Shown here: in pieces, positions 45,610-54,393 of the stretch | Position numbering within the stretch: position 1 is the first letter of the stretch | Layout: the number at the start of each line of letters is the position of its first letter | From: Roseibium sp. Sym1 | GTDB taxonomy: Bacteria > Pseudomonadota > Alphaproteobacteria > Rhizobiales > Stappiaceae | Length of the DNA stretch: 64,000 bases | Assembly: GCF_027359675.1 (NCBI RefSeq) | Contig: NZ_CP114788.1 | Location: 62,001-126,000, forward strand | Direction: 5' to 3' | Notes under the pieces: generated by a model | What the model saw: the letters and a program-made list of their open reading frames with translations, nothing else | What the model was told of the DNA's origin: nothing | The model's database searches: none | Program-made: the position numbers and the translations under genes

Positions 45610-46500
45610 ATGCGCCGCTGGTTCATTGTTGCGATGGCTGCTCCCGCGGTAGCGGGAATGGCTTTTGCCGTGTTGCACTATTGGCCGATCAGCAAGACTG
45701 AGGAAATTCAGAACCTTGTTGGGGATCCTGGGCGAGGTGCCTATCTCGCGAGAATGTCCGGATGCATTGCTTGCCATACCAACTCTGCTCAAGGTGGCAA
45801 GCCACTCGCGGGCGGTGTCCGCTTGCCGACAGACTTTGGGACATTCTATTCGCCCAACCTAACAACCGATCCCGAACACGGGATCGGCGACTGGAACCTG
45901 GAAGACTTCGCGCGTGCACTGCGCCAGGGAGTGGCTCCCGACGGAAGCCCGTATTTTCCGTCGTTCCCCTATCCGTTCTACAGCAGCTTGAGCGACCAAG
46001 ATGTCGCCGATCTCTGGGCGGCGTTCAAAACCGTCCCACCCGTCGCCGAAGCGTCAAAAGAACATGACATGCTGCCACCGTTCAATCTCAGGGCCGGGCT
46101 CAAGGTCTGGCGTGCGCGCTACTATGATCCGGCACCTTTTTCACCGGACCCCGGGAAGAGCGATCTCTGGAACCGGGGCAAGTTCATCGTGGAAGGGCCC
46201 GCTCATTGCGGCGCTTGCCACACACCGCGCAACCTGCTTGGCGCCCGGGAGGTGGAAATGGCGCTGCATGGTGCCGAAGAGCTGCCGGATGGCGGCAAAT
46301 CGCCTCCCATTACCAGCGAGGCCTTGAAGGAGGGCGGCTGGGACATAAACTCCTTGTCTTACGCGCTCAAGACCGGAATTTTGCCGGATGGCGACGTCTT
46401 TGGCGGCTCGATGGGCGAAGTGGTTCGGGACGGCACCGCTTTCCTGACCAACGAAGACCGGAAGGCGATCGCGACCTATCTTCTTGAAAGAGAGAACTGA
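45610..46500 (+). CDS. Diheme c-type cytochrome
   Basis: A 296-residue periplasmic protein with an N-terminal signal or anchor and two cytochrome c domains, heme sites CIACH (about residues 52-56) and CGACH (about 197-201). It resembles the cytochrome subunits of membrane alcohol or gluconate dehydrogenases, but here it lies between a Met-rich cytochrome and a multicopper oxidase. It may therefore receive electrons in copper oxidation. The gene ends 4 nt before the oxidase ATG. Confidence 0.9.
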   Translation: MRRWFIVAMAAPAVAGMAFAVLHYWPISKTEEIQNLVGDPGRGAYLARMSGCIACHTNSAQGGKPLAGGVRLPTDFGTFYSPNLTTDPEHGIGDWNLEDFARALRQGVAPDGSPYFPSFPYPFYSSLSDQDVADLWAAFKTVPPVAEASKEHDMLPPFNLRAGLKVWRARYYDPAPFSPDPGKSDLWNRGKFIVEGPAHCGACHTPRNLLGAREVEMALHGAEELPDGGKSPPITSEALKEGGWDINSLSYALKTGILPDGDVFGGSMGEVVRDGTAFLTNEDRKAIATYLLEREN

Positions 46501-46504
46501 GACC

Positions 46505-47899
46505 ATGCTGACAAGGCGCAGAATGCTTCAACTGGCCGGGATGGGGACGGCGGCTTTTTCAGTGCCGCCGATCCTGACCGCTGCACGGGCGTCCGACAGA
46601 TTTCTGGAACTGACCGCCGGTCCTTCTCGCAAGAAGCTTTATCGAAACGACGCCGCGGAGTCCGAACTGTGGACCTATAACGGTAGCTCGCCTGGCCCTG
46701 AGATCCGGGTACGGGTTGGCGAGACTGTGAAGGTTCGGCTGTTCAACAATCTTGAGGAGCCGACCTCCATTCACTGGCACGGGATCAGGATCGACAACGC
46801 CATGGACGGCGTTTCCGGGCTCACGCAACCCGCGGTGCCGCCTGGCGAGAGTTTTGACTACGAGTTTGTCGTGCCGGATGCCGGAACCTACTGGTATCAT
46901 GCGCATAACAAGAGCTGGAACCAGGTGGCACGCGGTCTCTATGGCCCCCTGATCGTGGAAGAGGCCAAGCCGGCCTTCAGCAGGGACAATGATCTGACCC
47001 TGGTGATCGACGACTGGCGTCTCAACCGGGACGGAAGCCTCGACGTTGCCAGTCTCGGCCATCTGATGGACTGGAGCCATGGTGGTCGGTTCGGCAATTG
47101 GCTGACGGTGAACGGCGAAAGCAATCCGGAAATTCAGGTGGTGCGCGGACAGGCCACCCGTCTCAGGCTGATCAACGCGGCCAACGCCCGGATCTTCGAG
47201 ATCAACCCCGGCCGGTTCGGTGCGAAAATCCTGGCTTATGACGGCCAGGCGCTCTCAAAGCCCCAAATACCGGCCTATGCCCCATTGCTGCTTGGCCCGG
47301 CGCAACGCATGGATCTTCTGGTGACACCTGACGATGACTTCTTGCTGGAGGAGCTTTCGGGAGACGATCCCTATCCCTTTGCCCGGTTCCGGACCGTTGA
47401 GGGGGATGGGACGCAGCACAGTGCGGGCTCCTTGCCAGTGAACGCCATCCCCGAACCTGACCTGGACAACGCGCGGGTGGTGCGTGTCGACATGACCGGC
47501 GGCGCCATGGGCCGGATGGTCCAGACGGTCTACCAGGGCAAGATCCTTTCAGGGGAGGATTATCCGCGCACCGGACAGCTCTGGGCCTTCAACGGGGTCG
47601 CGAACCTGGCGGAGGAACCGCTTTTGGCGGCCCAAAGAGGGGAAACAATCATTCTGGAGGTGTTCAACGATACCGCCTTCATGCATGCCATGCATGTGCA
47701 CGGACACCATTTCCGGGTGATCGAGCGAAGTGGGGCGACCATCGATGACGGTGATCCCTGGCGGGATACGTTTCTGGTCGGTCCCGAACAGACGGTCCGG
47801 ATTGCCTTCGTGGCGGACAATCCCGGCAAGTGGCTGTTTCATTGCCACATGCTGGAACACGCGGCCGCCGGCATGAATACCTGGTTTGATGTTGCCTAG
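46505..47899 (+). CDS. Multicopper oxidase (CueO/CumA-like), Tat-exported
   Basis: A 464-residue three-cupredoxin-domain oxidase. A twin-arginine signal (TRRRMLQLAGMGTAAFS) indicates folded export. All four copper-ligand blocks are present: HWHG and YHAH in domain 1, HAMHVHGHHF and HCHMLEH in domain 3 (the type 1 Cys lies in HCH). It probably oxidises periplasmic Cu+ or phenols using oxygen. There is no long Met-rich insert as in E. coli CueO; the Met-rich upstream cytochrome may serve instead. The ATG at 46505 is set by the Tat motif. It ends the operon that begins near 44622. Confidence 0.93.
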   Translation: MLTRRRMLQLAGMGTAAFSVPPILTAARASDRFLELTAGPSRKKLYRNDAAESELWTYNGSSPGPEIRVRVGETVKVRLFNNLEEPTSIHWHGIRIDNAMDGVSGLTQPAVPPGESFDYEFVVPDAGTYWYHAHNKSWNQVARGLYGPLIVEEAKPAFSRDNDLTLVIDDWRLNRDGSLDVASLGHLMDWSHGGRFGNWLTVNGESNPEIQVVRGQATRLRLINAANARIFEINPGRFGAKILAYDGQALSKPQIPAYAPLLLGPAQRMDLLVTPDDDFLLEELSGDDPYPFARFRTVEGDGTQHSAGSLPVNAIPEPDLDNARVVRVDMTGGAMGRMVQTVYQGKILSGEDYPRTGQLWAFNGVANLAEEPLLAAQRGETIILEVFNDTAFMHAMHVHGHHFRVIERSGATIDDGDPWRDTFLVGPEQTVRIAFVADNPGKWLFHCHMLEHAAAGMNTWFDVA

Positions 47900-47964
47900 T
47901 GCGCTAACTCAATTGTGTAATTTTCGGTATAGAATTATTTAATCTTATCGGGTATTCAAAATCT

Positions 47965-48318
47965 ATGAGCTCTTGGATTTCGGTCTTTCTTGTTGCTGTT
48001 TTTGCAGTGGTTCACACGGCTGCTGCGTTTAGTGCTGACGAAGTCGAAATCCAGACGCTTTCTCAGAAGCCCTCGGTTCTTCAGACAAGCTTGACAGTTC
48101 TGGCGATTGCAGGCGCACACCAAATGAAGTGCTGCGAGCAATCAGGAAATCAGTACAAATCCCCGAAAGTATCGAATTGCAGCGTGGATTGCGTTACCTT
48201 TATCGGCACGCGCTCGGTGGTTCTGCCAAAACTAATGATCGCCCATGAACAGTTGCAGCCACCCCCATTCAACGCCTCCAACCCATCTCCGGATAAACGG
48301 CCTCCAAGACACGTCTGA
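47965..48318 (+). CDS. Small secreted Cys-rich orphan protein
   Basis: A 117-residue exported protein. The signal peptide (SSWISVFLVAVFAVVHTAAAFS) is followed by a mature part with HQMKCCEQ and NCSVDC, four Cys within about 22 residues, and a tail with PPPFNASNP and KRPPRHV. It resembles the small DUF2946-like or CopL-like proteins that accompany copper genes, though I cannot name the family with certainty. It is followed after 66 nt by the L,D-transpeptidase operon and follows the multicopper oxidase by 65 nt. Confidence 0.6.
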   Translation: MSSWISVFLVAVFAVVHTAAAFSADEVEIQTLSQKPSVLQTSLTVLAIAGAHQMKCCEQSGNQYKSPKVSNCSVDCVTFIGTRSVVLPKLMIAHEQLQPPPFNASNPSPDKRPPRHV

Positions 48319-48384
48319 CCAGGCACACATGCGTGAGTCCGCAAGGACCGCGCGCGACAGGTCAATCATGATTGGAGTGAAACG

Positions 48385-48951
48385 ATGCTATCCAGGCGAA
48401 GCCTGCTCGCATGTTCCGCCGCAATTTGCGGGACCATAGTTGTCCCTGCGTCGGCGCATCCGACCGGAAAAAAACCATTTAAGGTCGACCCGAAGTTTGA
48501 ACCGCAATCCGTCCGGTATTTTTCCCATCCCCCCGGCACAATCGTGGTGGATACGGGAAAACACTTCCTGTACCTCGTCGAGAGTTATGGGAGCGCAAGA
48601 CGCTACGGTATTGGAGTTGGAAAAGCCGGGCGCTCTCTGAAAGGTGAAGCGGTTGTGGAGCGCAAAGCAAAATGGCCTAGCTGGCGTCCGACTGCCAATA
48701 TGATCCGACGAGAACCCGGCAAGTACGCCAAATACGCAGCCGGTGTGCCAGGTGGCCCAGGAAATCCACTCGGGTCCAGAGCCCTGTATCTTTACCGCAA
48801 TGGCCGGGACACGATGTACCGGATTCATGGCACAACTGAACCATCCTCAATCGGACGATCCGTCTCGAACGGCTGTGTACGCATGATCAACGTACACGTC
48901 GAAGATCTTTTTGAACGCGTCCCGTTGGGAACAAGGGTAATCATCTTATGA
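48385..48951 (+). CDS. L,D-transpeptidase (YkuD), first of two
   Basis: A 188-residue ErfK/YbiS-type L,D-transpeptidase with an N-terminal signal (RRSLLACSAAICGTIVVPASA, Tat-like start). The YkuD domain fills the rest, with VDTGKHFLYLVE and the catalytic block HGTTEPSSIG...SNGCVRM, giving His, Ser/Gly and the active Cys. It should make 3-3 peptidoglycan cross-links, or attach proteins. Its GGAG site precedes the ATG by 7 nt. It overlaps the next gene by 4 nt. Copper inhibits such enzymes by binding the Cys, so the genetic link to copper genes is interesting. Confidence 0.9.
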   Translation: MLSRRSLLACSAAICGTIVVPASAHPTGKKPFKVDPKFEPQSVRYFSHPPGTIVVDTGKHFLYLVESYGSARRYGIGVGKAGRSLKGEAVVERKAKWPSWRPTANMIRREPGKYAKYAAGVPGGPGNPLGSRALYLYRNGRDTMYRIHGTTEPSSIGRSVSNGCVRMINVHVEDLFERVPLGTRVIIL

Positions 48952-49253
48952 CTATGCAATACACGAACAACCAAATCAAAACGTCCGTTCCTCAGGTCAA
49001 GGCGGCTCCCAAAACAGGAAACTCTATCGGCAGTCTTTTCGCAGGACATAACATTTTCATGATGGCTTGTTGTGCGGCGATGGTGATCGGAACTGGATTC
49101 CTGATCGCAACTGCGCCAGCGGGACAGACGATCGGCCAAACACTTCTTCTGGCTGCTCCAATGCTCGGATGCGTTGGCATGCATCTCGTAATGCATCGCT
49201 TCATGGGAAAGTCTTGTCACGGTGACTCTAAGTCAGAGTCAAAAAATGACTAG
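48948..49253 (+). CDS. DUF2933-like small membrane protein
   Basis: A 101-residue protein with two hydrophobic segments (IFMMACCAAMVIGTGFLIA and LLLAAPMLGCVGMHLVMH) and a C-terminal HRFMGKSCHG with His and Cys. The second segment and MH repeats resemble DUF2933 proteins, which frequently neighbour copper-resistance genes and may bind metal. It starts within the stop of the L,D-transpeptidase gene (ATGA), which supports cotranslation. Confidence 0.72.
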   Translation: MTMQYTNNQIKTSVPQVKAAPKTGNSIGSLFAGHNIFMMACCAAMVIGTGFLIATAPAGQTIGQTLLLAAPMLGCVGMHLVMHRFMGKSCHGDSKSESKND

Positions 49254-49428
49254 ACTAAGCTTGCTTCAGAGGGTTTTGCAGCAGCTCGTGATTTGGAGCA
49301 TGCGAGCTCCCGGATTGCCTAAGGACACATTGGGCATGGGCTTTGCCCCATTCGCGAATTCCACGAACTCCGCGCAGGAAGACCCGTGGAAGCGTAACCC
49401 GAAATGCAATATGACGATGGGTGAATGA
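49246..49428 (+). CDS. Possible small protein in the L,D-transpeptidase operon (60 aa)
   Basis: A 60-codon frame that starts at an ATG overlapping the end of the DUF2933-like gene and stops 7 nt before the second transpeptidase. It would start MTRLSLLQRVLQQLVIW. It has no recognised domain, and coding character is uncertain. It is listed because of its tight fit between two coupled genes. Confidence 0.35.
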   Translation: MTRLSLLQRVLQQLVIWSMRAPGLPKDTLGMGFAPFANSTNSAQEDPWKRNPKCNMTMGE

Positions 49429-49435
49429 TCTTCAA

Positions 49436-50104
49436 ATGAGAAAACTGACAAGAAGATCTTTTCTTGCCGGGGCGGCGAGCCTTTCAGGGCTCGCCGTAAC
49501 CGGCTGTATTTCGAGCAATGCACCTCAGGAGCCTCTTCCGCTCGCGGAGGACCCGGCCTACCTGAGCATGTATGGTGCAAAGCCTGCCGAACAATTTCCG
49601 CTTCCTGCGATCAACCTCAAGAAAGTGCCGGAGCGCTTCTATCGTCAACAGGTCGACTATCGAACGAGCGAAAAGGTAGGAACGCTGGTGGTCGATACAC
49701 CAAACTATTACCTCTACCTCGTCCAGGAAAACGGGAAGGCGATGCGCTACGGAGTCGGCCTCGGGCGCGCCGGGTTCGAGTGGTCGGGGAGGGCACGTAT
49801 TGCGCGCAAGTCGGAATGGCCTACATGGACGCCGCCCGATGAGATGATCGAGCGCCAGCCCGAGCTCGAGAAATGGAGTTGGCGCAATGGTGGCATGCCG
49901 CCTGGACTGGAAAACCCGCTTGGGGCTCGCGCGCTCTACATTTTTCAGGGCAACAAGGACACGCTCTACCGTCTCCACGGAACCGCCGAATACTGGACGA
50001 TCGGAACCGCTGTTTCGAGCGGCTGCGTCAGGCTCATGAATCAGGACATCATTGACCTGTATGGTCGGGTTCCCGTCGGTTCCCCGATTGTGGTGCTGTC
50101 ATGA
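49436..50104 (+). CDS. L,D-transpeptidase (YkuD) lipoprotein, second of two
   Basis: A 222-residue enzyme with a Tat/lipoprotein signal (TRRSFLAGAASLSGLAVTGC; the lipobox Cys is near residue 25) and a YkuD domain with VDTPNYYLYLVQE and the catalytic HGTAEYWTIG...SSGCVRLM. It shares the domain layout of the 48385 enzyme but has a longer N-terminal linker (about 60 residues) and probably sits in a membrane. The ATG at 49436 is set by the signal; a GTG at 49421 would only add polar residues. Its stop overlaps the cytochrome ATG (ATGA). Confidence 0.9.
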   Translation: MRKLTRRSFLAGAASLSGLAVTGCISSNAPQEPLPLAEDPAYLSMYGAKPAEQFPLPAINLKKVPERFYRQQVDYRTSEKVGTLVVDTPNYYLYLVQENGKAMRYGVGLGRAGFEWSGRARIARKSEWPTWTPPDEMIERQPELEKWSWRNGGMPPGLENPLGARALYIFQGNKDTLYRLHGTAEYWTIGTAVSSGCVRLMNQDIIDLYGRVPVGSPIVVLS

Positions 50105-50589
50105 ACCGTGCAATCAAGATCTGGTCGGTCCCCATCATTCTGCTCATTTCGATCGGTGTTGCTGTCGGCGTTTTTCTAAGGGGTAGCAGCCGCTCTGCCT
50201 CCTTGGAATTGAGGCCGGGTGAAGCGGAACTCGTACGCAGAGGCGCCGAAGTTTATGCGCAAAATTGCGCCTCCTGCCATGGCGTGGATCTTAAAGGGGA
50301 GGAGGATTGGCAATCGGGCAATACCGACGGCACGCTCAAAGCCCCACCCCATGATGAAACCGGTCACACCTGGCATCACGACGACGAACTGCTTTTCCGG
50401 GTCACCAAATTCGGAACGGCAAAGGCCGTGGATCTCAAGGACTTCAAATCGAACATGCCTGCCTTTGAAGGCACGCTGACCGATACGGATATTGTCGCCG
50501 CGCTGTCCTGGATCAAAGCCCAGTGGCCCGAGGAAATCCAGGAGCGGCATGACATGATGAATGAGCGAAAGAGGAGCAACAACCAATGA
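50101..50589 (+). CDS. Membrane-anchored c-type cytochrome
   Basis: A 162-residue protein with one N-terminal helix (WSVPIILLISIGVAVGVFL) and a single cytochrome c domain with CASCHG (about 58-63) and a candidate Met ligand in SNMPAFEG. It resembles the cytochrome at 40669-41106 in size and layout. It is translationally coupled to both neighbours (ATGA overlaps at each end), so it is made together with the transpeptidase and the DsbA-like protein. Confidence 0.9.
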   Translation: MNRAIKIWSVPIILLISIGVAVGVFLRGSSRSASLELRPGEAELVRRGAEVYAQNCASCHGVDLKGEEDWQSGNTDGTLKAPPHDETGHTWHHDDELLFRVTKFGTAKAVDLKDFKSNMPAFEGTLTDTDIVAALSWIKAQWPEEIQERHDMMNERKRSNNQ

Positions 50590-51329
50590 ATTTCCGATTG
50601 CCAAGCCTTGGGACCGTACTGATTGCCCTGTTGTTCACCGCGTCAACCGCTTCTGCAGACCAGGAAGAAGGACTGACGGAAGCCAGGATCAAGGAGTTGG
50701 CACTCGAGGCAATTCTTGAAAACCCAGAGATCATCGAACAGGCGATCGGCTTGCTTCAACAAAAGCAACTCGCGCGTCAACAAGCAGATGTGGCTTCCAT
50801 TTTGGCCGAAAGGCGCAACGAACTTGAAGAAGATCCTAACGCACCGGTTCTCGGCAATCCGGCTGGGGATGTCACCCTTGTCGAATTTTTCGACTACAAT
50901 TGTCCCTACTGCAAACGCGCGATGCAGGAAGTCAAAACTCTGCTCCAAGCAGATCCGAATATCAGGCTTGTCTATCGGGAGTGGCCCATTTTGAGCCCTG
51001 GTTCCATATTTGCTGCAAGGGCTGCACTCGCGGCTCGAAAGCAAGGCAAATATGAGGAGTTCCACTGGGCGCTGATGGGCTTCAAAGGGAAGGTAGAGGA
51101 AGGTTCAACGATCAAGATCGCAAAAGAGGTCGGTCTGGATGTCGAGAAGCTTAAGGTTGACATGTTGGCACCCGAAATCGAGGAACATATCAGGTTGTCT
51201 ATGAACCTGGCCGAAGCGCTTAACATCAACGGCACGCCGGCGTTTATCGCAGGGGAAAAAGTTTATCCGGGTCTTCTCACGTCCGAACAATTGTCTCAGG
51301 CAATCGAGGATGCCCGGAGCGCCCAATGA
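50586..51329 (+). CDS. DsbA/ScsC-like thiol oxidoreductase
   Basis: A 247-residue periplasmic thioredoxin-fold protein. It has a signal peptide (residues 1-24), an N-terminal helical extension with EAILENPEIIEQAI (about 35-80), typical of the DsbA-like/ScsC trimer-stalk type, and the active site CPYC (106-109) with the cis-Pro in NGTPAF. ScsC proteins are linked to copper tolerance by shuffling or protecting copper-damaged thiols. It ends the operon. Its redox partner may be the CcdA-like membrane protein encoded 1.1 kb downstream. Confidence 0.9.
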   Translation: MNFRLPSLGTVLIALLFTASTASADQEEGLTEARIKELALEAILENPEIIEQAIGLLQQKQLARQQADVASILAERRNELEEDPNAPVLGNPAGDVTLVEFFDYNCPYCKRAMQEVKTLLQADPNIRLVYREWPILSPGSIFAARAALAARKQGKYEEFHWALMGFKGKVEEGSTIKIAKEVGLDVEKLKVDMLAPEIEEHIRLSMNLAEALNINGTPAFIAGEKVYPGLLTSEQLSQAIEDARSAQ

Positions 51330-51497
51330 AGGTAACACAGGATCTTGGTTCCGACGCACTTGGCGAAGTTGGTAGATATGTTCATCGCCATTGCAGTCTC
51401 CAATGATGCGATGGAAGCGGCTCCTTTACCTAGGTCGCAAGATCTGACCGACCCATCGTCAGTCACTTATTGGTTGTGCTGATTTGCCGGTTCTTCA

Positions 51498-51968
51498 TTG
51501 AAATTCGACAAGATCTCCCAAGCCACTGCCGTTGCCATTTCGGTGACCGGTAATCCGTATCTTTGCCGTAGGTCTTTGCATGGATGTAAGGATCCCTTCC
51601 TGCCGCCGTCGAAGACAGACTTGCTGACAAATATGGCTCATAAATATGCCGTCATAGTCATAGGGTTGCTCATAACAGTCCGTCTCGGACTAAGGTTTCT
51701 GAACCCTCAACAGGGTGACGCCGGGCACCGATCCTGGCAAACGAAGGCAGCGTCAACGGTGCATCGGGCTCTCTATCTTTCCGTTCTCGGTCAGGCGGCG
51801 ACCGGCTTTGTCTCGTCCTATCTCTGGAAAGGGGTGGTCCCGTTCCACCAAATGCTCTGGAACCTGACACTGACCCTGGTGAACCTGCATGTCCTCGCCG
51901 TTGCAATTCATCTTGTCCGCCGCGACGGGGTTGTCGGGAAAATGGTCCCGAGGCGAGCAGAACGGTAG
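51498..51968 (+). pseudogene. Decayed cytochrome b561 copy
   Basis: From about residue 30 this frame is closely similar to the cytochrome b561 at 38366-38872 (DPFLPPSKTDLL, GLLITVRLGLRFLNPQQG, GFVSSYLWKG, LHVLAVAIHLV). The first helix with its heme-ligand His is missing: the N-terminal 30 residues (up to CRRSLHGCK) do not align. Helices 2-4 and their His are kept. It is either a recently truncated duplicate or a very divergent fusion; I favour a pseudogene. Confidence 0.7.
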
Positions 51969-52458
51969 GAAAATATCTCAAGTTAACTGTCCAAGTTTGA
52001 TTTATTTTCGATGCTACCTGGTTGGCATCCGTTTCGAAAAGTCACGCTTCAAACGTGGTTTCTTATTTGCAGTGTCGGCTAGGCAGCATTCCCATCGTAT
52101 GATGACTTAATATGTCGGCAAAGCACTGACGCCTACAATCACGAAGAAGGGTGTCGAGATACCAGGCTCGCCATGGCAATTCGGAGAATACGCTGCAGTT
52201 CTACTTCAACATCCGGTCAATACTTGCGTCGGAAAAAGACCCGCTAAAGAACCTGCGCTTGGTTGGACCGAACACCGGGCACCCGACTTTATCAGTTCTA
52301 TTTTTTCAATTTGGGTCGGCTAAGATTTGAAAAAACTGGCTGAGGTTCGTGCTCTGAGGCACACCCTCAACTAATGAAAATGACCGGGCCAACTGTCAGA
52401 ATTCGGGTCATCTTGAGCTTCCAGCAGGTAGAAGCTGTATAAACGGCAATGAACCTGA
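51969..52458. other. Gene-free interval before the CcdA-like gene
   Basis: About 490 nt without a supportable ORF. A short stretch (about 52144-52290) reads in one frame like a piece of a protein (GVEIPGSPWQFG, then PALGWTEHR), possibly a degraded gene, but too short to assign. The last 60 nt should hold the promoter of the CcdA-like gene. Confidence 0.4.
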
Positions 52459-53139
52459 TTGGAAACCGCGTTGGACCTGACCTTTCAAACATTCAGTCTG
52501 GCATTTGGTCTTGGACTGCTGGGTTTTATCGAACCCTGCACGATCGGTGCGCACCTCATATTCGTAAACCGGCAATTACAAAATCCGTCTGAATATCGAC
52601 TGGCGGCAGTAAGTACCTTCATTCTTGCACGCGTTATCGTCATGGCCGGATTTGGCGGGGCTATTGTCATGTTGGGCCAAATGTTGATCGGGGTTCAGAC
52701 CGGCTTCTGGCTGGTGTTTGGGATCCTTTACCTGGCCCTGGGTCTGTTCATGATTGCAGGCTTTGGCCGGATTTTGCGCCGAAAGTTCGAGGTCGCTCCG
52801 GAGCGCTGGCGAATTGCCGGAAATCCACTCCTGCAGGGGCTCGCCTTTGGTTTGAACATTCCTGCATGTGCGGCGCCGATCCTATTCGCTCTTATTGGAA
52901 CAGTGGCACTCACCGGTTCCCCTGTCTCTGGCGTAGTGCTGATGGGTACTTTTGCTCTGGCCCTGTCTTTGCCGCTTCTGCCGCTGACCGTTTGGCCACG
53001 ATCTGCGGGTTTTCTTTCCCGGATGGCGGACTGGTTGAGGGCACGGCGCTGGTTTCTCGGCCTAGTATTCGTCCTGCTTGGCATTTGGTCGATATGGTTC
53101 GGCCTTTTTGTCGATCCTGTGGACTGGAGCGGAAGGTGA
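52459..53139 (+). CDS. CcdA/DsbD-like thiol-transfer membrane protein
   Basis: A 226-residue six-helix protein of the CcdA (DsbD-beta) fold. The two redox Cys lie in GLGLLGFIEPCTIGAH and LAFGLNIPACAAPI, each next to Pro as in the family. It moves reducing power from cytoplasmic thioredoxin to the periplasm, where the DsbA/ScsC-like protein at 50586 could be the client. No ATG is available; a TTG at 52459 or 52471 is the likely start. Its stop overlaps the GTG of the MFS gene. Confidence 0.85.
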   Translation: METALDLTFQTFSLAFGLGLLGFIEPCTIGAHLIFVNRQLQNPSEYRLAAVSTFILARVIVMAGFGGAIVMLGQMLIGVQTGFWLVFGILYLALGLFMIAGFGRILRRKFEVAPERWRIAGNPLLQGLAFGLNIPACAAPILFALIGTVALTGSPVSGVVLMGTFALALSLPLLPLTVWPRSAGFLSRMADWLRARRWFLGLVFVLLGIWSIWFGLFVDPVDWSGR

Positions 53140-54383
53140 CGCCGCGCCGAAGATTTTGGCATGTGGCCGGTGCCGGAGCCGCTTTCCAGGCGGGATCGTC
53201 CGCGGTTGACAGCTCCACAGTGATGTCAGCCCTGGTCTTTCAACTGACGGGGAGCGCTGTCGCGGTCGGTGCTGTCCCGGCCATCCTTCGCTGCGGCTGG
53301 CTATTGCCGCAGCTCTTCGTTGGATACCTTGCGGGAAAAGGCGGGGCCTTGATGCCCTTTTATGTCGTCGGTGCCTTCGGCCGCACCGCTGCCATCGCTG
53401 CGCTCTCGGTGGTGCTCTGGACCGGTGCCGTTGCCGAATGGGGGTTCGAAGTCCTCGGCATCGCAACGATGACGCTTTGGACAATTTATGCCGTCCTCAG
53501 CGGCATCGTCGGTGTTCCATACAACGATATTGTCGCCCGGTCGGTTCCTTCCGGACTACGCAGCCGACTGTTGGCTTTGCGGTTTTTCGGCGGCGGGATC
53601 GCCGCAATTGGTGTCGCCGCAGTAGCCGATCAGCTCATACGCACGCTACCGGTGCCAGTCTCCTACGCGGCTGTGCTCGGCGTCGCCGCTTGCCTGATGC
53701 TCGTGTCGTCCATCGTCTTCGTCAGTATGGGAGAGCCTCCGCGGTCCACACCCGTCAATACCGGTACGAGTTTCGGTTCTTATCTGCGGGAAGGACTGAC
53801 GGTCTTTCGCGATGATCCGGTATTCCGCCGCTTCGTGTTCGCCCAGTGGGCGGGAGCTGCAGTCCTGATGGCGGCACCGTTCTATATCGTTGCAGCCGGA
53901 AAGACAGGCGCAGGACTGCAGAATGTTGCAATGCTCCTGGCAGCGCAAACCGCCGGCGGAATTGCTGCCAATCCGCTGTGGGGCTGGTGGGGAGACCGCT
54001 TTGGCAAGATCAGCCTAATGCGCGGGATCGCCATCGCCAGATTACTACCGCCATTTGCGATGGTGGGGCTCTTGACTATCGCCGCAGCGACCGAAAGCGC
54101 GCTTGCGCTCCTATCAGCGATGTTCTTTTGCCTCGGCGCCCTCGCCAACGGATTGACGATCGCAGTGATCGGTCTCTTGATGGAGATTTCACCCGATCAA
54201 CGTCGCCCCGCCTATAGCGGATATTTCAATGCGCTGACGGCGCCTGCGTTCATTCTGCCTATGATTGGCGGCGTGATCGTGGCCGTTTCAGGGCTTGAAA
54301 CAGTGTTCGTGATTTCTGCCGCGTCGGCATTGCTCCAGGCGGCGTTGTTATTCAGATTGAATGCAGGAATTCGATCTCGATAA
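53136..54383 (+). CDS. MFS transporter
   Basis: A 415-residue major-facilitator-type protein with about 12 hydrophobic helices (for example AVAVGAVPAILRCGWLLPQLFVG near the N terminus and ALANGLTIAVIGLLMEI in the C-terminal half). The GWWGDRFGKISLMRGIAIAR segment corresponds to the conserved inter-helix loop. The substrate is unknown. The start GTG at 53136 overlaps the CcdA-like stop (GTGA), so both are cotranslated. The coupling to a CcdA-like protein suggests a role in the same envelope stress. Confidence 0.82.
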   Translation: MTPRRRFWHVAGAGAAFQAGSSAVDSSTVMSALVFQLTGSAVAVGAVPAILRCGWLLPQLFVGYLAGKGGALMPFYVVGAFGRTAAIAALSVVLWTGAVAEWGFEVLGIATMTLWTIYAVLSGIVGVPYNDIVARSVPSGLRSRLLALRFFGGGIAAIGVAAVADQLIRTLPVPVSYAAVLGVAACLMLVSSIVFVSMGEPPRSTPVNTGTSFGSYLREGLTVFRDDPVFRRFVFAQWAGAAVLMAAPFYIVAAGKTGAGLQNVAMLLAAQTAGGIAANPLWGWWGDRFGKISLMRGIAIARLLPPFAMVGLLTIAAATESALALLSAMFFCLGALANGLTIAVIGLLMEISPDQRRPAYSGYFNALTAPAFILPMIGGVIVAVSGLETVFVISAASALLQAALLFRLNAGIRSR

Positions 54384-54393
54384 AGCAGCCCGA

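Noticed and set aside
52144..52290. A short stretch reading GVEIPGSPWQFG and PALGWTEHR that faintly resembles the end of CaiB/BaiF CoA-transferases.
   Set aside because: Too short, and conserved positions are not convincing; left as unassigned.
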